Assembly (NCBI GenBank): GCA_027064245.1 | Contig: JAMOPZ010000350.1 | Span: forward strand, 1 to 5,385 | Reading direction: 5' to 3' | Source of the DNA: Campylobacterales bacterium | GTDB lineage: Bacteria > Campylobacterota > Campylobacteria > Campylobacterales > Arcobacteraceae | Length of the DNA stretch: 5,385 nt | Part shown: positions 1 to 5,385 of the stretch, one piece after another | Numbering within the stretch: position 1 is the stretch's first letter | Layout of the letters: each line of letters begins with the position of its first letter | Notes under the pieces: generated by a model | What the model was told of the DNA's origin: nothing | What the model saw: the letters and a program-made list of their open reading frames with translations, nothing else | Databases searched by the model: none | Position numbers and translations under genes: made by a program

Positions 1-412
1 TTCTTAAACTTACTATTTCATTTTCATTACTATCAAACTCACTTACCCAACTACTACAAATATCTACATCTTTTTCATCTAAAATTTTTAACTGTTTTTC
101 AAATTTATTAGGTAAAGCTATATCATCGGTATCCATTCTTGCGATTAACTCACAATTGCATTTATCAAGACCGATATTCAAAGCATCTCCAAGTCCTACA
201 TTTTGTTGAAGTGGAATAGTCTTAAATATATCTCCTAACTTCTCTTGCCATTGTTTTATAGCATCGTATAATTCATCTGTAAGTTTCCCATCTTGAACTA
301 AAACTATTTCATTTGGTTTTATAGTTTGCTCATCCCAAATAGACTGCATTGCTCTATCAAAATATTCCGATTTTTCTTTACAATATATAGATATTAGGAC
401 TGAAAATTTCAT
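1..412 (-). CDS. AmsE-like family 2 glycosyltransferase, N-terminal part (cut by window edge)
   Basis: Partial gene: 137 codons are visible and the rest lies beyond the left edge. The protein opens MKFSVLISIYCKEKSEYF and continues with a GT-A fold: the NEIVLVQDG strand at about residues 34-42 (nucleotide-sugar binding), NVGLGDALNIGL at 71-82, and the metal-binding RMDTDD at 92-97 followed by LPNKFEKQL. This opening is typical of the AmsE-like branch of family 2 transferases found in amylovoran, O-antigen and capsule clusters. Such enzymes transfer a sugar from a nucleotide donor to a lipid-linked glycan on the cytoplasmic side of the inner membrane; donor and acceptor cannot be read from sequence. 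The ATG overlaps the stop of the preceding gene as ATGA, and a strong AAGGAG sits 8 nt upstream of it, which fixes the start. Family assignment is firm, specificity unknown. Confidence 0.9.
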   Translation of the reverse strand, partial: MKFSVLISIYCKEKSEYFDRAMQSIWDEQTIKPNEIVLVQDGKLTDELYDAIKQWQEKLGDIFKTIPLQQNVGLGDALNIGLDKCNCELIARMDTDDIALPNKFEKQLKILDEKDVDICSSWVSEFDSNENEIVSLR

Positions 413-1686
413 TTCAACAACTCCTTAAACTTTTCTTGATGTATATTAGTATCAAATTCTAAAATACTAAATGGATTATATGGTAATTGATACTCATATT
501 TAAGATATTCAATAAATTTACTTTGTAGCTTAAAATCAGTATTTTTCAATGCTTCGTTAATTTTTAATGCTAAATTATCTGTATTTGCTTTAAAAGCAAT
601 AGGTTCTATACTATAAAAAGCATTTCCAAGTACTACACAAGGCTTACTTAATTCTATAGCTTCTAATCCTACAGTAGAGTTAATAGTTACTACTGAATCA
701 ACTTTTTTTATAATCTCTTTAGATGAAATTTTTTCATCTAGTAGATATATATTATCTTCAAATTCAGTTTTTATCTCTTTTAAATCTTTTGGATGTTTTT
801 TTATATAGATTTTATATTTAATATTTTCTTTATTCAACTTTATTATGGCAGTATTTAATATCTCTATTAATCTATCCATACTCTTTATATTTGGGGAGTT
901 TAGAAGTATCTGTGTATCTGTAGATACTTGAAGTGGTACAAATATATTGATATATTTTGTATCTATATCTGATAGTTTTACAACAGTTGATAACTCTTTT
1001 TTCTTTTTTAAAGATATGTTTTTGATATTATCAAACCTTTTATATGTACAACAATTAAGATGATAAAGTAGATGGTCAAAAATTTTGTATAATTTATATA
1101 TATTTTTATTTGAACTTTTTATATTTGACTTAGATACTAAGTTATTTTTATCACTAAATTCATTATTTTTATAAAAACTTACAGATTGTGGTACACTATT
1201 ACCATAATTTACTATTTTTGCATCTATAGTCATTGTATTTGGTCTAAATAAACCCATCTCATAAAATATAGTTTTTATGTTATGCTCTTTTGCTAAATAA
1301 TTTACAATAATATCAGGTGCGAAATATCCATTCCAAGTAACAGTAGTATCTATTTGATTGCTTTCAAAAAAATAATTTATGTTAAGATATAAATTACAAT
1401 ATTTTAAAACTATATATTCTATATTTTCTTTATCGTCAAGCCTTTGATAATCTATACTTGACTTGTATAACTTTTCTACTTTATTATAAATTAATTTTAA
1501 TTCATTTTTTAAATAAGAGTTATACTTTACATTTTCAAACTTTACATTATGTTTTTTAAATAAATAATTATAATAAATCTTATCGGCTAAACTATAATTA
1601 GCTAAATAAACTTTATTTATACTTTTGTTATTTTTTATAAGATGTAAAAACACATCTTCCATTTGAGATAAAATCAATATATTCAT
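409..1686 (-). CDS. KpsC/KpsS-like capsule polysaccharide synthesis protein
   Basis: A 425-residue soluble protein with no signal peptide or clear membrane segment. Motifs fit the capsule synthesis family (Pfam Capsule_synth, which includes the Kdo transferases KpsC and KpsS): VTWNGYFAPD at about 116-125, the YEMGLFRPNTMTID block at 142-155 followed by VNYGNSVP (159-166), FVPLQVSTDTQI at 249-260, the IKKHPKD loop at 295-301, and TINSTVGLEAIELSKPCVVLG at 334-354. In known KpsC/S enzymes comparable motifs serve a GT-B-like fold that adds beta-Kdo to a phosphatidylglycerol anchor in ABC-transporter-dependent capsules. Here it sits directly after a Wzy-like polymerase gene, so it may transfer another sugar in a repeat unit; that is inference. 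The ATG has AGGA 8 nt upstream and overlaps the stop of the polymerase gene by 4 nt (ATGA); its own stop overlaps the next start the same way. The middle (about 170-235) is Lys/Asn/Ser-rich and poorly conserved in appearance. Confidence 0.82.
   Translation of the reverse strand: MNILILSQMEDVFLHLIKNNKSINKVYLANYSLADKIYYNYLFKKHNVKFENVKYNSYLKNELKLIYNKVEKLYKSSIDYQRLDDKENIEYIVLKYCNLYLNINYFFESNQIDTTVTWNGYFAPDIIVNYLAKEHNIKTIFYEMGLFRPNTMTIDAKIVNYGNSVPQSVSFYKNNEFSDKNNLVSKSNIKSSNKNIYKLYKIFDHLLYHLNCCTYKRFDNIKNISLKKKKELSTVVKLSDIDTKYINIFVPLQVSTDTQILLNSPNIKSMDRLIEILNTAIIKLNKENIKYKIYIKKHPKDLKEIKTEFEDNIYLLDEKISSKEIIKKVDSVVTINSTVGLEAIELSKPCVVLGNAFYSIEPIAFKANTDNLALKINEALKNTDFKLQSKFIEYLKYEYQLPYNPFSILEFDTNIHQEKFKELLK
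421..426 (-). promoter_or_regulatory. Strong ribosome binding site AAGGAG for the AmsE-like gene
   Basis: AAGGAG read on the minus strand, 8 nt before the ATG at 412. It lies within the last codons of the KpsC/S-like gene and supports the start that makes a 4-nt ATGA overlap. It is the best Shine-Dalgarno match in the window. Confidence 0.85.
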
Positions 1687-2792
1687 TTTTTGTATCCTAT
1701 TTTTTTATAATATGTTAAAAATAACATTGCTAGAAAAAACCAAAATGACATAAAATAAAGTTTTGTTTTTCCTAAAAAATATATACTTAATAATGCTTGA
1801 TGCAAAAATGATTTTCTTAATAAAAAAATTAATAATAAATAAAAAACTATTCCAAATATTCCAAATGTAAAAAATAAATTAAAATATATACTAGTATCTG
1901 CGATTAGTCCTCCAAAATCATTTATTCCAAAGCCAGACCCTAATAGTATTCGATAGATATCTTGTTCAAATAACCAAAATATTGATTGCAACTTCATAAT
2001 TAAACTACCATTATTTCCATCTTCTAATCTAAAGCTAATGTATAATAGAAACAATATAAATATAGGAAGTAAAACAAATAAAAATAAAATAATATGAGTA
2101 GCAGTAATTTTTTTAATTTTTTTCGCCATTTCAATTAGAACTAGTAAAAATCCAAATATCATACCAAATAGTGTTAAAGATAAAAAGTATGAAGTAATCA
2201 CTAAAATATGTAATCTAGTTAATTTTTCTTTAATTATATAACTTGCATACAGTAATATAACAGTATCTATAGCATATCCTCCAGGCTCATTTGATAAACC
2301 AGTTGGTCTATGTAATATCATACCTGCTATATGTTTGGGATAAGCTCTAGATTCTTTACCAACAATCATTTCTAAATAATCAATGTGATAATTAGCTAAA
2401 TATAGTCCAATGAATTGGATAAACCATAAGATAAGATGGAATATTAAAACAAATTCTATAGCTTTCACAAATAATTCAAAGTTTTTTTCTTTTTTAAAAT
2501 AATTAACTACAAAGAAAAAAAGAAAAAAAGAAAAATATAGTACAAACATTCGTTCTTGTGAATATTCAAATGATGAGCTAAACACCCGAAAACCATCAAT
2601 ATATAAAAATATAAATATTATTACAGCAACAATTGTTGAATTTTTTGCTATTTTTTTTGGTAAACTTAAAAGCATAAGTATAACTATTGAGATGAATGCC
2701 AATATATAGTTATACGGTGAATAATATGTTAGCGTTGTAGATAAAATCAATAAAATTATAAAGCTATATTTAACACTATTCAATTTTTCCAT
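1683..2792 (-). CDS. wzy: Wzy-like O-antigen/capsule polymerase (O-antigen ligase-type membrane protein)
   Basis: A 369-residue, very hydrophobic integral inner-membrane protein with roughly ten to twelve likely spans, for example near residues 8-24, 27-45, 51-67, 82-98, 111-131, 172-187, 194-220, 231-253, 300-325 and 345-361. Between spans lies HRPTGLSNEPGGYA (161-174), resembling the R-x-x-G-x-x-x-E-P element often seen in the large periplasmic loop of Wzy/ligase-type proteins, and GSGFGINDFGG (285-295) followed by a span starting at DTSIYFN, also typical. Wzy joins undecaprenyl-linked repeat units at the periplasmic face. These proteins diverge strongly, so identity rests on topology, motifs and position among glycosyltransferases; an O-antigen ligase (WaaL) is the main alternative. 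The start is slightly uncertain: AGAGGA lies only 2 nt before the ATG, while a TTG at codon 4 lies 11 nt after it. The gene overlaps the preceding gene by 17 nt and the next by 4 nt. The symbol is a role-based guess. Confidence 0.82.
   Translation of the reverse strand: MEKLNSVKYSFIILLILSTTLTYYSPYNYILAFISIVILMLLSLPKKIAKNSTIVAVIIFIFLYIDGFRVFSSSFEYSQERMFVLYFSFFLFFFVVNYFKKEKNFELFVKAIEFVLIFHLILWFIQFIGLYLANYHIDYLEMIVGKESRAYPKHIAGMILHRPTGLSNEPGGYAIDTVILLYASYIIKEKLTRLHILVITSYFLSLTLFGMIFGFLLVLIEMAKKIKKITATHIILFLFVLLPIFILFLLYISFRLEDGNNGSLIMKLQSIFWLFEQDIYRILLGSGFGINDFGGLIADTSIYFNLFFTFGIFGIVFYLLLIFLLRKSFLHQALLSIYFLGKTKLYFMSFWFFLAMLFLTYYKKIGYKK
2513..2535. repeat. Short A-tract repeat with 8-nt period in the wzy-like gene
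   Basis: On the plus strand G residues at 2514, 2522 and 2530 are separated by runs of seven A, giving two full GAAAAAAA units and a partial third. On the coding strand this is a T-rich run encoding the Phe-rich span SFFLFFF around residues 87-95. A change of one unit would shift the frame. Confidence 0.75.
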
Positions 2793-3885
2793 ATTCCTCT
2801 AAATAATTTCTTGCCATATCCTCGGAAGAAAAAGTATCAAGTGCTTCTTCTCTAGCTCGTCTTCCATCTTCTATGTAAGTTTTACTGTTTATATAATCAT
2901 ATATATCATCAAAACTATTTCCACCATCTATATCTATTACTAATCCATTTTTATTATCTTTTATAACCTCTTTCATTCCACCATTTTGAGATACAATAGC
3001 AGGTAACTCAAAATAAAAAGCTTCCAAAAGTGCTAAAGGTAATCCTTCACTTAATGATGGTAAAAGTTGTATATCCATATTTTGTAAATTTTTAAAAAGT
3101 TCATCAAATGGTAAACTACCATAGAAAATTACATTATCTTCTATATTGTTTTTAATTATCAAATCTTGTAGTTTTAGGAAATACTTATCGTTTGTATCAT
3201 AACTTCCAAATAGATGAAGTTTTACATCTAATCCTTTTCTTTTTAGATTTATGATTAATTTAATCGAAAAAATTTGATTTTTTAGATTTATGATATGCCC
3301 TACTTGACATAAATCTAAAAAATCTTTATTTGACTTTTTCGATTTTAGTTTTGGAAAACTACTATAATCTACACCGTTATAAATAGTTGTGCTATTTTCA
3401 CATCCTATCTCTTTTAGATATATCTCTACTTGTTTTGATACTCCAACAACTTTTTCTTGTTTTGGGTATAAATAGCTTTGAAGAAATAATCTTATTTTAG
3501 TTTTTACATTACTAATACCTTGAAACTGATGACTCTGTGCTTCTTGATTTTCTACTGAATGACAAGTTGATATTAATTTAAAATTACTATTTAATTTTTT
3601 CAAGAAATAGCCATAAATATTTGGATGATAACCATTAAGATGTAAAATATCAAAATTACTAAATTTATTTTTCATATTCTTTAAGTTAAAAAAAGCTTCT
3701 TTAAAACTATTAAATTCAATATTCTTTATATTATTTTCTTCTAAAACTTTTTTATAATTATCATCTAGTGATTTATTTAAACTTAAAATTTCAATATTAT
3801 TTACATCACTATTCAGTAATATATTTATTATTACAGTATTTGGTGCTGAACGATTTAAATTAGTTACAATGTATAGTATTTTCAA
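2776..3885 (-). CDS. Family 4 (GT-B) glycosyltransferase
   Basis: A 369-residue GT-B retaining-type transferase of the usual length. The N-terminal Rossmann domain opens KILYIVTNLNRSAPNT (residues 2-17), with DILHLNGYHPNIYG at 79-92 and the STCHSVE segment at 106-112. The inter-domain region carries VVGVSKQV (146-153) and IYNGVD (168-173), the classic hinge motif. The C-terminal nucleotide-sugar domain starts near LCQVGHIINLKNQ (192-204), with VIFYGSLPFDEL at 252-263 and the E-x7-E pair E280/E288 in LSEGLPLALLEAFYFELPAIVSQ, ending with GLVID near 314-318. It would add one sugar to a lipid-linked glycan at the cytoplasmic membrane face; donor unknown. The first codon appears to be TTG: no ATG lies near the conserved N-terminus and a stop occurs six codons upstream in frame. 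It begins 2 nt after the preceding stop with only a weak purine-rich site, suggesting translational coupling. An internal inverted repeat is listed separately. Confidence 0.93.
   Translation of the reverse strand: MKILYIVTNLNRSAPNTVIINILLNSDVNNIEILSLNKSLDDNYKKVLEENNIKNIEFNSFKEAFFNLKNMKNKFSNFDILHLNGYHPNIYGYFLKKLNSNFKLISTCHSVENQEAQSHQFQGISNVKTKIRLFLQSYLYPKQEKVVGVSKQVEIYLKEIGCENSTTIYNGVDYSSFPKLKSKKSNKDFLDLCQVGHIINLKNQIFSIKLIINLKRKGLDVKLHLFGSYDTNDKYFLKLQDLIIKNNIEDNVIFYGSLPFDELFKNLQNMDIQLLPSLSEGLPLALLEAFYFELPAIVSQNGGMKEVIKDNKNGLVIDIDGGNSFDDIYDYINSKTYIEDGRRAREEALDTFSSEDMARNYLEEYGKIE
2795..2800 (-). promoter_or_regulatory. Ribosome binding site AGAGGA, unusually close to the wzy-like ATG
   Basis: AGAGGA ends only 2 nt before the ATG at 2792, shorter than the usual 5-9 nt. 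A TTG at codon 4 (2783-2781) sits 11 nt downstream, so either start is possible; the difference is three residues and does not touch the first membrane span. The site is inside the coding end of the family 4 transferase gene. Confidence 0.6.
3241..3294. repeat. 15-bp direct repeat encoding IINLK twice
   Basis: TTTTAGATTTATGAT occurs identically at 3241-3255 and 3280-3294, 39 nt (13 codons) apart and in the same frame, so the protein reads IINLK at residues 198-202 and 211-215. The second copy overlaps the left arm of the inverted repeat, so the right arm at 3308-3320 could pair with either copy. Confidence 0.8.
3262..3344. repeat. Nested inverted repeats inside the family 4 glycosyltransferase gene
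   Basis: The inner arms are a perfect 17-bp inverted repeat, 3276-3292 and 3308-3324 (GATTTTTTAGATTTATG against its reverse complement), around a 15-nt loop. A second perfect 10-bp pair, 3262-3271 and 3335-3344 (AATCGAAAAA / TTTTTCGATT), encloses it, with 4 and 10 unpaired bases between the two stems. In the mRNA sense the inner stem is followed after 3 nt by six U residues. The stem has only three G-C pairs. It encodes residues about 181-208 at the start of the C-terminal domain. The structure is seen directly; any function is unknown. Confidence 0.85.
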
Positions 3886-3887
3886 AA

Positions 3888-4814
3888 TTATAATAACTTT
3901 TTATTGTTTTTATATTGAAGATAGTTATAAAATAACTTATTAAATACTGGTATTTTATAAAAAATTGATTTTATAAATAAATTATTATTTACATCTTTTA
4001 ATATTTTATATATTTTAGCTGCTTCATAAAATTTATTTTCAGATAAATAATATTCGGCTTTATTTATTTTATTAAATAGTAATGCAAAATTAAATTCTGT
4101 TAAACAATCATTAACTTGTGTAGAATAATGTTCTTTAAGAAATAATAATATACCTTTTACTTCACTATATTTCACTGCTATACTTTTATTACTTAAGGAA
4201 TCGCTATGTATTCTATATTGAACTAAAACATCTGATAAAACTATTACATTACCATTTGATTTAGCTAAGATACTCATAAATAATTTATAATCAGGTGCAT
4301 ATGTTAATGTCTCATCAAATATGGGCAGGAATCTTTTCTTATTGATTACAACTGTTTGCATATTTATTGTATATTTTTTAAACTGATTGCAAAGTTTGGC
4401 ATCATCATCATCTATTATCTTAGTATCAATTATTTTATTATGTATATTTATAAAGTCAACGCTTGTAAAAGACATATAAGCTTTACTTTTTTCTAATCCT
4501 AATAGTTGCAATTCCAATTTCTTAGGAAACCAAATATCGTCTGTATCTAAAAATGCTAAATACTCACCTTTGCAATATTGCAATCCAAAATTTCTAGCTG
4601 CACCCAAAGATATATTTTTTTCAGTTTTATAATATTTAATCTTATCATCATAACTATCTACTATTTTTTTTGTATCATCTGTCGAACAGTTATCTATAAA
4701 AATTATTTCCCAATCTTCAAAAGTTTGGGCATATATACTATCAATAGCTTCCTTTAAATATTTCTGAGCATTATATCCATTCATTAAAATTGATACTTTT
4801 GGATTATTTTTCAT
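3888..4814 (-). CDS. Family 2 (GT-A) glycosyltransferase
   Basis: A 308-residue inverting-type family 2 transferase, complete. Visible elements in order: PKVSILMNGYNAQKYLKEAIDS (residues 5-26, start of the nucleotide-binding fold), DWEIIFIDNCSTDDT (34-48, with D41 expected to contact the nucleotide), KNISLGAARNFGL (66-78), GEYLAFLDTDDIWFP (83-97, with the DxD metal site at D90-D92), APDYKLFM (173-180, whose aspartate D175 occupies the place of the usual catalytic base) and YRIHSDSLS (200-208), a common end of the catalytic domain. The remaining hundred residues look helical and Lys/Asn/Tyr-rich with no membrane span. Likely role is addition of one sugar to a lipid-linked repeat unit; donor and linkage unknown. 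The ATG has AAAGGA 5 nt upstream and lies 11 nt inside the end of the aminotransferase gene. Its TAA is 2 nt before the next start. Confidence 0.95.
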   Translation of the reverse strand: MKNNPKVSILMNGYNAQKYLKEAIDSIYAQTFEDWEIIFIDNCSTDDTKKIVDSYDDKIKYYKTEKNISLGAARNFGLQYCKGEYLAFLDTDDIWFPKKLELQLLGLEKSKAYMSFTSVDFINIHNKIIDTKIIDDDDAKLCNQFKKYTINMQTVVINKKRFLPIFDETLTYAPDYKLFMSILAKSNGNVIVLSDVLVQYRIHSDSLSNKSIAVKYSEVKGILLFLKEHYSTQVNDCLTEFNFALLFNKINKAEYYLSENKFYEAAKIYKILKDVNNNLFIKSIFYKIPVFNKLFYNYLQYKNNKKLL

Positions 4815-5385
4815 AAAAATCCTTTATTGCATTTACTACAATTATCTGATCATTTTCTGTTAAGTCAAAATGACAAGGTAGTGTTAATATCTCTTCATAA
4901 ATTTTTTCTGTTTTAGGTAAATTATAACTAGTTTTATATTTAGATAAAAGATGATTCGGTTTGTAGTGTATGCCACACTCTATATTGTTATCTAAAAGAT
5001 ATGCTCTAAGTTCATCTCTTTTTTTAGCTTTAATTACAAAAATATGAGAAATAATATCTTTATAATTAAAATCTAAAAATTCTATTTCATTAATATTTTT
5101 TAATTCTTGTAAATATCTTTTTGCTATAGATTGTCGCTTTATTCTAAAGTCATCTACTCGTTGTAACTGTACAAGACCAATTGCTGCCATAATATTACTC
5201 ATATGGTATCTAAAGCCTTGATACGATACATCAAAATCCCAACTTCGCTCTTTGTTGTATCGTTTTTCTGTATCTTTTTCTACACCTAAAAGTCTAGTAT
5301 CTTTAATTCTTTGGATAAATTTTTTATCATTTGAGAGTATCGCTCCACCTTCTCCTGAAGTGATGTTTTTTATGCCATCAAAACT
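4804..5385 (-). CDS. DegT/DnrJ/EryC1/StrS-family sugar aminotransferase, C-terminal half (5' end beyond window)
   Basis: The open frame runs to the right edge without a start; 193 residues are visible, about half of the usual 370-390. The visible part opens SFDGIKNITSGEGGAILSND, the family's PLP-binding segment; the lysine of IKNIT (codon at 5368-5370) is the expected Schiff-base residue. Next come the GFRYHMSNIMAAIGLVQLQR block (about 57-76 of the visible part), which helps shape the active site, the GIHYKPNHL segment (138-146) and LPCHFDLTENDQ near the end, all hallmarks of the family. These dimeric cytosolic enzymes move an amino group, usually from glutamate, to a keto sugar nucleotide, giving precursors such as perosamine or other 4- or 3-amino-6-deoxy sugars; the exact product is not decidable here. 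An in-frame ATG at 5202 is internal and is not the real start. The stop lies 8 nt past the next gene's ATG. Confidence 0.95.
   Translation of the reverse strand, partial: SFDGIKNITSGEGGAILSNDKKFIQRIKDTRLLGVEKDTEKRYNKERSWDFDVSYQGFRYHMSNIMAAIGLVQLQRVDDFRIKRQSIAKRYLQELKNINEIEFLDFNYKDIISHIFVIKAKKRDELRAYLLDNNIECGIHYKPNHLLSKYKTSYNLPKTEKIYEEILTLPCHFDLTENDQIIVVNAIKDFYEK
4820..4825 (-). promoter_or_regulatory. Ribosome binding site AAAGGA for the family 2 glycosyltransferase
   Basis: AAAGGA with a 5-nt T-only spacer before the ATG at 4814. It lies in the final codons of the aminotransferase gene and supports the 11-nt overlap between the two genes. Confidence 0.75.

Noticed and set aside
720..740. 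9-bp hairpin with 3-nt loop (TAGATGAAA / TTTCATCTA) as a possible terminator
   Set aside because: It lies mid-gene in the KpsC/S-like coding region, and stems of this length are expected about once by chance in a window this AT-rich.
906..921. Perfect tandem GTATCTGT x2 in the KpsC/S-like gene
   Set aside because: It encodes the conserved STDTQI motif of the protein family and is only two short units, so protein constraint plus chance explains it.
904..929. 8-bp inverted repeat AAGTATCT / AGATACTT
   Set aside because: Short stem, 10-nt loop, inside coding sequence; expected by chance at this base composition.
3262..3344. Inverted repeats as ends of a small mobile element or an invertible promoter
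   Set aside because: The reading frame runs uninterrupted through them and encodes expected family motifs (VGHIINLKNQ), and only 15 nt lie between the inner arms, too little for an element or promoter.
4804..5202. A stand-alone 132-residue protein starting at the ATG at 5202
   Set aside because: The frame stays open to the right edge and the additional 61 residues encode the PLP-lysine motif of the same aminotransferase family, so 5202 is an internal methionine in the RYHMSN block.
1..5385. Protein-coding genes on the plus strand, tRNA/rRNA, CRISPR or insertion sequence
   Set aside because: The minus strand is fully occupied by convincing genes; no cloverleaf-like, regularly spaced repeat or transposase-like sequence was seen, and any plus-strand frames would be shadows of these genes.

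Overview
The window is a solid block of surface-polysaccharide biosynthesis genes, all read on the minus strand (right to left), with no intergenic space larger than 2 nt. The DNA is very AT-rich (about a quarter G+C in sampled stretches). The gene types (a Wzy-like polymerase, a KpsC/KpsS-like protein, nucleotide-sugar aminotransferase) point to a Gram-negative O-antigen or capsule locus. The low G+C and protein style suggest a Campylobacterota member such as an Arcobacter relative; this is an inference, and other AT-rich Gram-negatives such as Francisella cannot be excluded.

In transcription order the window holds: (1) the C-terminal half of a DegT/DnrJ/EryC1/StrS sugar aminotransferase, cut by the right edge; (2) a GT-A family 2 glycosyltransferase; (3) a GT-B family 4 glycosyltransferase that appears to start with TTG; (4) a multi-spanning Wzy/O-antigen-ligase-like membrane protein; (5) a KpsC/KpsS-like capsule synthesis protein; (6) the N-terminal third of an AmsE-like family 2 glycosyltransferase, cut by the left edge. 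Junctions are 11-nt overlap, 2-nt gap, 17-nt overlap, 4-nt ATGA overlap and 4-nt ATGA overlap, so this is one translationally coupled operon segment whose promoter and terminator lie outside the window.

A plausible working model: the aminotransferase makes an amino-sugar nucleotide, the two full glycosyltransferases plus the AmsE-like enzyme (and possibly the KpsC/S-like protein) build the repeat unit on a lipid carrier at the inner face of the membrane, and the Wzy-like protein polymerises it at the periplasmic face. No flippase, chain-length regulator or initiating transferase is visible here.

The one signal not explained by the genes is a perfect 17-bp inverted repeat flanked by a second 10-bp inverted pair inside the family 4 glycosyltransferase gene. 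Otherwise the window looks like an ordinary, variable glycan cluster; I see no mobile element, RNA gene, CRISPR array or clearly new system.
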